A program made the translations under genes and the position numbers. Shown here one piece after another: positions 44,535 through 53,468 of a stretch of 64,000 nt of DNA. The stretch comes from Bdellovibrionaceae bacterium UBA6502 (GTDB lineage: Bacteria > Bdellovibrionota > Bdellovibrionia > Bdellovibrionales > UBA840), in NCBI GenBank assembly GCA_002436415.1, contig DJMA01000007.1, forward strand, positions 11,042 through 75,041. The letters run 5' to 3'. A model generated the notes under the pieces. That model was not told the origin of the DNA, did not search any database, and was given only the letters and a program-made list of their open reading frames with translations. Within the stretch, counting starts at the first letter, position 1. Every line of letters starts with the position of its first letter.

Positions 44535-45072
44535 AAATACCCAGTGGCTATAGGAATAAATAAAGCTTTTATATTATATATTTATAACAAAACTAAGCAT
44601 TGGACAATCTTTAAACTCCAATTGAAACCACATATAATCTCCCAGATCGAAAGAAATATTTATCTTCTGCGGCTGCCTTTTGACATGTGAGATAGCAGAA
44701 CTTAAAGAGAGAGCTAAAATAAACTTTTAAATTCTCATTATTGCCTCTGGGTAAAAGAATTGCATTGCCAAGCTTCATACCTGAAACCTTTAACACGTCT
44801 AACAGCTAAGAAGATAAACTGAGGGCATAGCTCTTAAGCAATAGCAGGCTCGCGAAGGTGGAAGACTGAAGTGATTTAAGTGTATGAAATTACGAAAGAA
44901 AATGTCAATTGACGAATATGAATATTTTCCCTGTACAAAGTCTATTCATAAGGTTGCATAAATTTTATTTTTAGATAAAACCGACTAGTATCAGCTCCGG
45001 TGATGATACATTGAAAAAATAAATTTAAAAATAGAGCGAAGTTAAAAGTAATATCGCCCTAGGAGCATTACA
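44535..45072. other. 538-nt intergenic region without a clear gene
   Basis: A 61-codon frame on the minus strand (44611-44796) is the only sizeable ORF; it lacks recognisable features and a ribosome-binding site. The region is AT-rich near both ends and probably carries promoters of the flanking genes. Confidence 0.5.
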
Positions 45073-45903
45073 ATGACTAAAACAGTTTCATTATTCATTA
45101 AAATTATATTGTTAAGTTTGTTTTATACAACTAGCTTTGCTGAGTTTACTCCTCCAATTGCTTTAGAATCTGATATTGCTATTACTTCTGAAAGTTACAA
45201 TGACTTCGGTTTTTTCCACTCCCACAATACGATCCCGAGCTCTCTAGATAGAAAGTGGGCTGCAGGTTTTAAGCGTTTCATGGAGAAGCATTTTGACTCA
45301 GGATTATTGTTAGATAAAGGCTCTTTCTCTAGGCCTTTTCATAGGTTTCACGGACCTTTTGAGGAAAAGAGCCTTGTTTCTAAAAACGGAGAACCATTGT
45401 TTGTAGGAAAACGCGGAGAAGGTAAAGGCATGGTAGCAATTGGTAAAAAGGATGGAAGGTTGTATTTTTATAACGAGCATCTAGAGCTAGTTAAGCCTAT
45501 TTCCGGTTATACGGAAGAAGAAATAGTAAGAGCCATGGAAACAGCTATAGAAAAAAATGTTATAAGTGAAATGGCCTCAGATCATAAAAAACTAACAAAA
45601 AAAATTAACCTTTGGTGGAGCGCAATTTTGACGGCAGCCGCACTATCATTTTCTAAAGATATGACGCAAGCCATTTCAGCTACAGTAATTTTGAATGTAG
45701 TTATTATCGGATTAAACGAAGTAATAAGTAGAATTATGTTAGACGGTGAAGCATTGAAGGTTTTTAAAGACCTCAAAAAGTTTTTAGCGGAAGATTCACG
45801 AGGAGTAAGGCATATAAAAACCCGTAGGGGTGATATTTCAACAGCTCATAGTTTTGAAGATCTTCGGAAGAGCATCTTCTGTAGTAAGAGCGCAGGGGGC
45901 TAG
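45073..45903 (+). CDS. Hypothetical exported protein with two hydrophobic segments
   Basis: 276 residues with a signal peptide (about 1-23). Residues about 30-160 are soluble with a His/Phe-rich part (FFHSHNTIP, HRFHGPF). Two moderately hydrophobic segments (about 182-200 and 205-225) could insert in the membrane, followed by a basic C-terminus. No family recognised. TAGGAGC precedes the ATG. Flanked by large gaps, so it may be an accessory gene. Confidence 0.6.
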   Translation: MTKTVSLFIKIILLSLFYTTSFAEFTPPIALESDIAITSESYNDFGFFHSHNTIPSSLDRKWAAGFKRFMEKHFDSGLLLDKGSFSRPFHRFHGPFEEKSLVSKNGEPLFVGKRGEGKGMVAIGKKDGRLYFYNEHLELVKPISGYTEEEIVRAMETAIEKNVISEMASDHKKLTKKINLWWSAILTAAALSFSKDMTQAISATVILNVVIIGLNEVISRIMLDGEALKVFKDLKKFLAEDSRGVRHIKTRRGDISTAHSFEDLRKSIFCSKSAGG

Positions 45904-45992
45904 ATTGGTAGATTATGGAGTGATAGTCTGTTTGGCAAAAATTCTAAGAACCAAAGCATGATCTCTTAATTTTTGCAGAATTCAGTGTCTAG

Positions 45993-46334
45993 CTATTGCT
46001 GCAAAAGTTTTTCTAATTCGATCACTGTATGCTTAAAGCTTTCTTCAAGTTTTACAAAAATACTGTTACAAGCATCAAAGCTGTCATCACGCCCTAAAGA
46101 CTCAAGATTAGCACTAAGTTTTGTGGCTTGAATTGCTCCTAGATTGGAGGATGCTCCTTTAAAAGTATGAGCTTCTCTGTAAAGCTCGGAGGCATTTTGG
46201 CTTTCGATCGCTTGTTTGATGGAAACAAGTCTTTTTTCGCAGTCTTCCTTGTAGATTTCCACGAGTTGCTTCAAGAAACTTTTATCGCCGTCGGTGATCA
46301 TTTCGATGTGATCAAAATCAAGTAGTGGATCCAT
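45993..46334 (-). CDS. Hpt phosphotransfer domain protein
   Basis: 113 residues, a single histidine phosphotransfer domain. His56 in REAHTFKGASSNLGA is the phospho-acceptor. It would relay phosphate from a hybrid kinase, such as the phytochrome kinase-receiver at 17200, to another receiver; that partnership is only a suggestion. Stand-alone gene. Confidence 0.92.
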   Translation of the reverse strand: MDPLLDFDHIEMITDGDKSFLKQLVEIYKEDCEKRLVSIKQAIESQNASELYREAHTFKGASSNLGAIQATKLSANLESLGRDDSFDACNSIFVKLEESFKHTVIELEKLLQQ

Positions 46335-46467
46335 AGTAAAGCCTTTTGAAGTTATAGTTTTATGTTAATAGTACTATATCGGAGGAATAAGCTAGAGGGC
46401 TGGGCAAATTAGCAATCATTAAGGATTTTTATATTTTCGTAAAAAGAATGCATCATTTTGAGACGAA

Positions 46468-46953
46468 TTAAGGAAGTTGTTCCTCTTTTTGCCATTGGTC
46501 TAAGAAGTTGACTAGGCTTTCTTCAATAATTTCATATACGTGAGCAAAACCTCTAGAGCCACCCCAATATGGATCGGGAACTGACTTTTCCTTGATTGAG
46601 GAATTGTATTGGAGAAGTAATTCTACCTTGGCTTCAGAGTTATCAGGATAGTCATCCATGATGTCTGCAAGGTTTCTTTCGTCCATTGGGAATATGTGTT
46701 GAAAACGATAATAGTCTTCTAAGAGAAACTGCCTGGATCGAATAAAAGATAGGTCAGTACCTCTTTTTTGGGCTTCCTTTTGTGATCGAGAATCAGGTGG
46801 ATTACCAGCGTGATATGCGCTGGTTCCACAACTATCGACTTCAAAGTACTCACTAAGATTTCGTTCTTTGAGTAGGCGGTGGAATATTCCCTCCGCCGTC
46901 GGGCTTCGACAAATATTTCCCAAACAAACAAAAAGGACCGAAGTTTTTTCCAC
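46468..46953 (-). CDS. Low-molecular-weight protein tyrosine phosphatase
   Basis: 161 residues. The CX5R active site is CLGNICR (Cys10, Arg16) followed by SPTAEGIF, and the catalytic Asp lies in VPDPYWGG. It dephosphorylates Tyr-phosphorylated proteins in the cytosol, often linked to exopolysaccharide or stress control. Overlaps the htpX stop by 1 nt, so the two are co-translated. Confidence 0.94.
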   Translation of the reverse strand: MEKTSVLFVCLGNICRSPTAEGIFHRLLKERNLSEYFEVDSCGTSAYHAGNPPDSRSQKEAQKRGTDLSFIRSRQFLLEDYYRFQHIFPMDERNLADIMDDYPDNSEAKVELLLQYNSSIKEKSVPDPYWGGSRGFAHVYEIIEESLVNFLDQWQKEEQLP

Positions 46954-47843
46954 TATCGAAGACCCATTTCTAGTCTTTTAATACGGTCTTCTAGGCTTGG
47001 GTGGGTTGAAAAAAGTGCTGCCAAACTTGGTCTTCCACCAGAAATTTTCATGCTGGCAAAAGCCTTGTCTCTTTGGTCAACCAGATCAACATTGTTTTGA
47101 AGGCGTTTAAGAGCGGCTATCATCTTATCTTTTCCTACGCTTCTAGCGGCGCCAGCATCGGCTCTATATTCACGCCATCGGGAGAAAAAGTTTAATACCA
47201 CTGAACCTAAAATAGAGAATAAAATATCTAGTACGATCACTAAGCCAAATTCTAAGAACGGGCTTCTTTCATCGTCATCACCACGTGAAATACCAAAGGC
47301 GATGGCGCGAGATAAGAACATGACAAAAGAGTTGATCACCCCTTGCAAGAGGGTCATGGTTACCATATCTCCGTTAACGATATGGGCAACTTCGTGTGCT
47401 AAAACACCTTCCACTTCTTTTTCGTCCATTTTATTTAGTAAACCAGTACTAACTGCTACTAACGAACTATTCTTGGAAGCACCTGTTGCAAAAGCATTTA
47501 CCTCAGGAGACTCATAAACACCTACTTCAGGCATTTTTCTCATTCCATTCATAGCAGCAATTTTGTAAACCATGTCTAAAAGCTTTTTCTCATAACCATT
47601 AGCTTGTGTAGGGGAGATGAGATGAACGCCCATAGACTTTTTGGCAATCCATTTGGATAGGAACAAACTGATAAAAGCGCCACCAAAACCCCAGATGCTA
47701 CAAAATACCAACAGACTTGTGTAGTCGATGCCATTTTGGCTAAGGTAAGGGCGAATGCCTAAAAGGTTGATAACGATCGATATTGTCGCAATCACCGCGA
47801 TGTTAACTAGTATAAAGAAAAATCCTCTTCTAAAAAGGCTCAT
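46953..47843 (-). CDS. htpX: Membrane zinc protease HtpX
   Basis: 296 residues of the M48 family. Two N-terminal membrane helices (about 8-27 and 42-62), zinc site LAHEVAH (His150, Glu151, His154) with a downstream Glu in WREYRADAGAA, and two further hydrophobic segments between. It degrades misfolded membrane proteins. Good AGGAGG ribosome-binding site. Upstream partner of the LMW-PTP gene. Confidence 0.96.
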   Translation of the reverse strand: MSLFRRGFFFILVNIAVIATISIVINLLGIRPYLSQNGIDYTSLLVFCSIWGFGGAFISLFLSKWIAKKSMGVHLISPTQANGYEKKLLDMVYKIAAMNGMRKMPEVGVYESPEVNAFATGASKNSSLVAVSTGLLNKMDEKEVEGVLAHEVAHIVNGDMVTMTLLQGVINSFVMFLSRAIAFGISRGDDDERSPFLEFGLVIVLDILFSILGSVVLNFFSRWREYRADAGAARSVGKDKMIAALKRLQNNVDLVDQRDKAFASMKISGGRPSLAALFSTHPSLEDRIKRLEMGLR

Positions 47844-48007
47844 GGGGTTTCCTCCTAAAAATCTTCACATTGAAGATGCTTTAATTATGGAGATAAAAAA
47901 AAATCTGTCAAGATTTGCAGGAACCGATTTTTTGTAAATACTTATTATTATTTACAAAACTTGAGACCGGTTCCGTAAGGGGCTAATTGAAATAAGAGTT
48001 TTTGCGT

Positions 48008-50239
48008 TTATTTAATCGTAAAAACTAGTTCTTCATCCTTTTTACTTATAGATACTTTTCCACCGTTTTCACTGAGTTTTCCGTAAAGAATCTCATCCAC
48101 CAATTTGGCCTTGATTTCTTTATCGATTTGACGGTGAATTGGTCTTGCTCCATACAGAGGGTCGTAAGCTATATCTACAATATGTCGAATCACTTCGTCA
48201 GTTACTTCTACTTCTACCTTTTTCTTGGCTAGCTGTAGGTTCATGTCGCGAATGAACTTTTTAGTAACATCGATCAAAATTTCTTTTGATAAAGGTTTAA
48301 ACTCTAAAACGGAATCCAATCGGTTTAAAAACTCTGGGCTGAAAAAGTTTTTTAACTGAGTCTTGTCAAAAGCCTTTAATTGCGCACCTGCAATACCAAT
48401 GCTGCCTTTTGAATTGTCCTTCGAGCCAGCATTAGAAGTCATAATTAAAACAATGTTTCTGCAATCTACGGTTTTTCCATTGGAGTCAGTAATGCTACCG
48501 GAGTCCATAATTTGCAGTAGAATATTAATTAAATCGGGATGAGCTTTTTCAATTTCATCCATTAAAATTACAGAATAGGGGTGTTTACTAATGGCATCTG
48601 TAAGTAAGCCACCTTCTTCATATCCCACATAGCCCGGAGGAGCTCCAACGAGTCTTGCTACGCTGTGCTTTTCTAAGTATTCGGACATGTCGAACTTTTC
48701 AAAGTGTAGGCCAAGGTTTTTTGATAATTGTATGGCTAGTTCTGTTTTTCCAACTCCTGTTGGACCGGCAAACAAATAGTTACCGATGGGCTTGTTTTCC
48801 CTAGATAAACCAGCAAAGCTGAATTTGACAGCTTCGACCAAGGCATTTACGGCCTCGTCTTGCCCAAAAATCTTATCGAGAAGGTTCTTTTTTAAATCTT
48901 TTAATTTAGCCCCCTCAGCACTTTGCAGGTTTTCAGTCGAGATAGAAGTCATTTCCGCTATCACCGCAGATAATTCAGCTTCGCTCAGCTCAATATTTTC
49001 CGTGTCTTCTTTTAGTTTTAGTCGAGCACAGGTCTCATCAATGAGATCCAAAGCATTGTCGGGTAGCTTTCGATCAGAAAGGTATCTTTTTCCAAGATCG
49101 ATCGCCTTATGAACACTAGTTTCAGGGATTTTTACTTTATGAAATTTTTCGTATTCATTGATTTTGGTAGCTATGATTTTTTGAGCCTCTGTTACGCTAC
49201 ATTCTTCAATGTTTAATTTTTGAAAGAACCTTGCACCGGCATTGTTTTTTTCAAAAATACTTTTGTATTCTTTGTGATTGCAAGAAGCGATGACAAAAAT
49301 GTTTTCTGCCTCCATAAGAGGGCGAAGTAGATGGCCTACTTCGATTCCCTGGCCGCCGCTGTTACCTGTGTTCAATAAGCTTGCTATGTCATCGATAAAT
49401 AAGACTTTCTTGCCTTCTTTGGTTAGTTCTGCGGTTAAGGCGGCCATACGCTCTTCTAACTCGCCTCTAAATTTTGCCCCAGCCATTAGCTTTGTGATAT
49501 GCAACTCATAATAGTCTAAATTTTTTAAGTTCTTAGGAACATTCGCTTTTTGAATTCGTAAAGCGAAGTTTCTTGCTAGAGTAGTTTTGCCCACTCCAGG
49601 ATCGCCAATCAAAAGGGGATTGTTTCGTTTTTTTCTAGATAGGATTTGTACTAAACGTTTTAACAGGTAATCCCTTTCCACAAAGTCAGGAAGTTGGTCT
49701 TTGAAAGCAGGATCACTAAGTTTCGAGCAGAAGCTATCTGTTGCACTTCGAAAACTGTTTTCTGCCTCGGCACCCATTTCATCTACAGCAAACTCTTTGG
49801 TGGCGCTTCGCCCATGAGAAATTTCGTTTAGCAGCTGTAAACGTGCTACTCCAAATTTGTCTTTGAAAAGAAATAAACCGAAGGATTCATCTTCGCCATA
49901 AAGTGCCACCAATAGGTCTTCTGGTCGTACTTCTGATCCACCAGAATTAATACTGTGGTGCCAAGCTGTTTGTAACATCCTCTGCGCACCGACGCTCATC
50001 ACAGGAGGCATTTTGTTGTTTTCTTTTTTTCGCTTAGGAATATTGTCTTCAATATAAGTTTTCAATTCCTTCACGATACTTTCGCGAGGAATGCCCATGT
50101 TTTTACTAATTTCATTCACTCGTGGAGTGGACAAAATAGCTGTTAAGAGATGTTCAATGCTAAATATCTCAAAGTTTTCTTGGTGAGCCTTTTGGATGGC
50201 TTTTTGTAACTCTATTTCAAACTCTGGACTAAGTTTCAT
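48008..50239 (-). CDS. clpA: ATP-dependent Clp protease ATPase ClpA
   Basis: 743 residues: N-domain with two Clp repeats (about 1-140), AAA+ module 1 (Walker A GDPGVGKT near 208), AAA+ module 2 (Walker A GPTGVGKT near 485, Walker B VILMDEIEKAHP) and D2 C-terminal domain. It unfolds substrates for ClpP, which is not in this window. The start overlaps the clpS stop by 4 nt, the standard clpS-clpA coupling. Confidence 0.97.
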   Translation of the reverse strand: MKLSPEFEIELQKAIQKAHQENFEIFSIEHLLTAILSTPRVNEISKNMGIPRESIVKELKTYIEDNIPKRKKENNKMPPVMSVGAQRMLQTAWHHSINSGGSEVRPEDLLVALYGEDESFGLFLFKDKFGVARLQLLNEISHGRSATKEFAVDEMGAEAENSFRSATDSFCSKLSDPAFKDQLPDFVERDYLLKRLVQILSRKKRNNPLLIGDPGVGKTTLARNFALRIQKANVPKNLKNLDYYELHITKLMAGAKFRGELEERMAALTAELTKEGKKVLFIDDIASLLNTGNSGGQGIEVGHLLRPLMEAENIFVIASCNHKEYKSIFEKNNAGARFFQKLNIEECSVTEAQKIIATKINEYEKFHKVKIPETSVHKAIDLGKRYLSDRKLPDNALDLIDETCARLKLKEDTENIELSEAELSAVIAEMTSISTENLQSAEGAKLKDLKKNLLDKIFGQDEAVNALVEAVKFSFAGLSRENKPIGNYLFAGPTGVGKTELAIQLSKNLGLHFEKFDMSEYLEKHSVARLVGAPPGYVGYEEGGLLTDAISKHPYSVILMDEIEKAHPDLINILLQIMDSGSITDSNGKTVDCRNIVLIMTSNAGSKDNSKGSIGIAGAQLKAFDKTQLKNFFSPEFLNRLDSVLEFKPLSKEILIDVTKKFIRDMNLQLAKKKVEVEVTDEVIRHIVDIAYDPLYGARPIHRQIDKEIKAKLVDEILYGKLSENGGKVSISKKDEELVFTIK

Positions 50240-50553
50240 TCTGCGTCCTTTTCTATGCTTGTTTTTAATGGATGATCGTTTTCTTGTGAGTATTGGTTTA
50301 CAATCATACTTTTCGTCAAAGCTATATCCTTGGGATATATTCCAGCGACTCCAGCTCCTTGATGGTGGACCATTAACATTATTTTGGTGGCTTCTTCTGT
50401 AGTTCGATCAAAAAAGTCTTCTAGAACATGAACCACAAAATCCATTGGAGTGTAATCGTCATTGTGAATTAAAACTTTATAAAAAGAAGGTTCCTTTATC
50501 TGGGTATCTAAAGCCCGGTCACTCTGAGTACCAGTTTGAGTTTTTTGTGACAA
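50236..50553 (-). CDS. clpS: Clp adaptor ClpS
   Basis: 105 residues. The N-degron-binding core is intact: YKVLIHNDDYTPMDFVVHVL and MLMVHHQGAGVAGIYPKDIA. It delivers N-end-rule substrates to ClpA and inhibits other substrates. Immediately upstream of, and overlapping, clpA. A strong promoter precedes it. Confidence 0.97.
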   Translation of the reverse strand: MSQKTQTGTQSDRALDTQIKEPSFYKVLIHNDDYTPMDFVVHVLEDFFDRTTEEATKIMLMVHHQGAGVAGIYPKDIALTKSMIVNQYSQENDHPLKTSIEKDAE

Positions 50554-50588
50554 AGTTCCTCCCTGTAAAGTCCAATTCCCTCACTAGT

Positions 50589-50618
50589 ATAATATGGTGC
50601 CAGGATTTGATATGTCAA
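50589..50618 (-). promoter_or_regulatory. Sigma70-like promoter of clpS-clpA
   Basis: Minus-strand TTGACA (50618-50613), 18-nt spacer, TATTAT (50594-50589), 35 nt before the clpS start. Near-consensus. Confidence 0.65.
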
Positions 50619-50693
50619 ATTTTGTATAAAGAGACTTTGTCTAAGTTGTTGAATTTAATTGGAAAAAAGTTTTTGATTCAAACAAAAGAATGT

Positions 50694-53468
50694 TTAAAAG
50701 GCACCAATGGAAAAGTGAAATCTTCCGGGACTTTCTCCATCACGACGATTTAATTTGTGACCATACTCAAGGCTCACTGGTCCTACTGGAGTGTAGAAGC
50801 GAAAGCTGATTCCCATGGAGTCTCTGTAGATATATTCACTAGGTAAATCAATTTCAGGGATGTTCACGGCTCCACCGTCGTAGAAAATGGCTGCACCGAA
50901 ATCATCATAAATTGGAAAGCGAAGTTCTAGCTTTACCAAACCAAAGCTACTCTTGTCAGAAACATAATAAATGGAACTACCATTAGGCTTTAGACTATCG
51001 ATGTCAGTTTCATTGGGGATTTCGGCGAGTTCAAAACCACGAATGGTTGATCTTCCACCAAGGAAAAACATTCTATCTTGTGGTACAGCGTCTGTGCCTT
51101 TTCTTCCTAGATTCTCCACATAACCGCCACGCAATGAATAAGCGAAAACCAATCGTTTACTTAAGTTGAGTGGTAAATAATGGTTAAACACAGCTGTGGC
51201 TCTGCCGAAGTGAATGTCTTCGCTACTTTCATAACCAGGAGAAGCGTATTCGATGGCAAAACGGGTGTAGCTACCTTGTCGCGGAGAAAACAAATGGTCT
51301 CGATAGTCTAATTCTATATAAGGACCAATACTACCAATTTGAAGTTTTTCTTGGTCCGCTTTTTGGTTGGTTTCAAAACGGCGGGTTCCTTCAATTTCCC
51401 ATAGCTTCCAACCAATTTTTGTATGTTGATCGTAGTCTTTTTCCAGTACGAAATTGATTTCTTTTGATTCTTTAATGTAGGTGTTTTCAGCATCACTACT
51501 TAAAAAATCGATGTCTTGGGAAAAGCTTAGGTTGGTTCTACCTTTTAGTTTTCTACCGAAAAGAAGAGGCTCAAGATAACTAAGTGTAACTTTGTTTTCA
51601 ATGAAGCTTTCATTGTTGATTTGGTTTTGGATTTCTACTCTGGCTTGAACAACTTTAGCTGAGCCTCCGAGGTTTTTATAAACCAAACCTGTGAAGCCCT
51701 TTAGGGTTCCGTCAAACTCATCGGTCACACCGAGACCTAAAGTGAAAACTCCGGGATTTCTTTCTGTGACTTTAACCAATACCGGTCGATTGCCATCGTT
51801 AGCAGGAAGTGGCTGAATGTCGACCGTGGAGAAAATGCCAAGTCTTTGTAGAAGAAATTCGGACTCATTGATTTTAGAGAGACTTAAAAAATCATCTTTT
51901 TCAAAGGCCAAAGTTTTTATAATTACCGTTTTTTTAGTCATAATGTTCCCACTGACTAAAACTTCTTTTACTTTGATTTTATCGCCTTCTTTAATTTTGA
52001 AGTTTAGGCTAGCCTCTTTGTTTTGATTGCTGTATATCACTAAGTCTGATTTTTCATTGAGCAATTCGTAATCTAAATGTGCTTTCTCGAGATAAAAGTT
52101 TTTTAACTTTTTGATACTATCTTCAATGTGATTTAAATTTAAGGGAGTCCCTTCTTTTAATTCAATAACCTCAAGAAGCTCCTCTTTACTAAAAGCCTCT
52201 GCTCCTAAAAATTGCACTTGTTTTAGAATGCTAATAGGGCCTTCGTCGATGCGAACGATTACCTTTAAAGAATTTTCTTTTACGAATTCCGTTTTTTCTA
52301 ATTCTACTTTTGAAGATAGGTAGCCTTGGTTTTGCAGATAAACGTTTAAGGACTTGAGCATTTCTTCAAGATCTTCTTTTACATAAATTTCGTCGCGAAT
52401 TTTATCGGAACCCAATGACTCCATTTGATCCAGGTAGTAGTCTTTTTCTCGGGAATAGCTGCCGCTAATTTGCCATTCTACGATTCGGGTCTGAGCTCCT
52501 TCGATGATTTGAAAACGTAAGACGTTTGCATTTTTTTGCGGAATTTCCTGGATTTTAACTTCAGCGCTTTCAAATCCGTTTTTACGATAAGTCGCTTTTA
52601 TCTTTTGAGAAAGTTCACTGCTTAGGTTTTCACTAAATATATTGGTGGGACTTTCTAAATCCAGACCGTCGATAAGTTTTGATTTAGAAATTTCTTGCTG
52701 GCCAAAAAAGCTTAACTCATATTTTTGTGGGCGCAAAATTTCAACGCGAACCAATGCGCCGGTTCTGTCATCATTAAGTGATACTTGGTTTTCTCCCGGA
52801 CTAGCTTTCAAGTAGCGCTCTTCTTTTAAGTATTCACTAATTTTCTTTTGTATTCCCTCTAGGTTTAAATCGTTGAGGGATTCATCTTCAAAAGAAGAAA
52901 GTTCGTCTTCTAAGTCTCTATTTAGTCTTTCGTTTGAACTAATGATTTCAATCTTACTGATTTCGGTAGGATCGTTTGGATCTATTTTGATATCAACGCT
53001 TAAAAAGCCTTCCTTGTCTTTAATGGAGTTAGTTTGGATTTCGATTTCCGCCTGAAGGTAGCCGCGATTGATGTAGTAGGATTTAATTTTTTTAGCCGCT
53101 TCATTGATTTTATTGCGGGTAAAAGTGTCGCCAATTTGTAAGTCGATTAAATTGCGAAGCTCACTCTCGGTGGCTTGAGTGATTCCACTAAACTTAAAAC
53201 TGCCGAACTTTGGGCGACTGTGAATCGTAAAGCTTGGGTTTTCATTGCTGCCGTTGAAAAATACTTTTTCAGCATTAGAGAGTAGCTGTATTTGTTTTAG
53301 CAACTGGTCCCATTTTCTTGGGGAGTAGGGCTTTTGAAGTAATTCAGGCTGGCTCGCTTTAATTTTGTTATGCAAGTCTTTTGGGATTCCATCAATTTGT
53401 GCCTTTGCTTTTAGGCTAAAGCAAAGGAGAAAGAGCAAACTTGTATAGCTGGCGAAAATTTTAATCAT
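50694..53468 (-). CDS. tamA: TamA/BamA-like Omp85 outer-membrane translocase subunit
   Basis: 924 residues with a signal peptide (about 1-23). About six POTRA-like repeats fill residues 75-560, more than the three of E. coli TamA or five of BamA; the count is by eye. A 16-strand Omp85 barrel follows (about 570-924) with the loop-6 motif STIRGFELAE and a terminal Phe. Its start overlaps the tamB stop by 4 nt. With TamB it should form an inner-to-outer membrane bridge for lipid or protein insertion. The tamA name rests on context; a true BamA would not be expected next to tamB. Confidence 0.85.
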   Translation of the reverse strand: MIKIFASYTSLLFLLCFSLKAKAQIDGIPKDLHNKIKASQPELLQKPYSPRKWDQLLKQIQLLSNAEKVFFNGSNENPSFTIHSRPKFGSFKFSGITQATESELRNLIDLQIGDTFTRNKINEAAKKIKSYYINRGYLQAEIEIQTNSIKDKEGFLSVDIKIDPNDPTEISKIEIISSNERLNRDLEDELSSFEDESLNDLNLEGIQKKISEYLKEERYLKASPGENQVSLNDDRTGALVRVEILRPQKYELSFFGQQEISKSKLIDGLDLESPTNIFSENLSSELSQKIKATYRKNGFESAEVKIQEIPQKNANVLRFQIIEGAQTRIVEWQISGSYSREKDYYLDQMESLGSDKIRDEIYVKEDLEEMLKSLNVYLQNQGYLSSKVELEKTEFVKENSLKVIVRIDEGPISILKQVQFLGAEAFSKEELLEVIELKEGTPLNLNHIEDSIKKLKNFYLEKAHLDYELLNEKSDLVIYSNQNKEASLNFKIKEGDKIKVKEVLVSGNIMTKKTVIIKTLAFEKDDFLSLSKINESEFLLQRLGIFSTVDIQPLPANDGNRPVLVKVTERNPGVFTLGLGVTDEFDGTLKGFTGLVYKNLGGSAKVVQARVEIQNQINNESFIENKVTLSYLEPLLFGRKLKGRTNLSFSQDIDFLSSDAENTYIKESKEINFVLEKDYDQHTKIGWKLWEIEGTRRFETNQKADQEKLQIGSIGPYIELDYRDHLFSPRQGSYTRFAIEYASPGYESSEDIHFGRATAVFNHYLPLNLSKRLVFAYSLRGGYVENLGRKGTDAVPQDRMFFLGGRSTIRGFELAEIPNETDIDSLKPNGSSIYYVSDKSSFGLVKLELRFPIYDDFGAAIFYDGGAVNIPEIDLPSEYIYRDSMGISFRFYTPVGPVSLEYGHKLNRRDGESPGRFHFSIGAF

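Noticed and set aside
44611..44796. 61-residue minus-strand ORF
   Set aside because: No ribosome-binding site, domain or conservation signal can be seen; kept only as a note in the intergenic entry.
50445..50753. 102-residue plus-strand ORF
   Set aside because: Antisense to clpS and the tamA end; no start signal.
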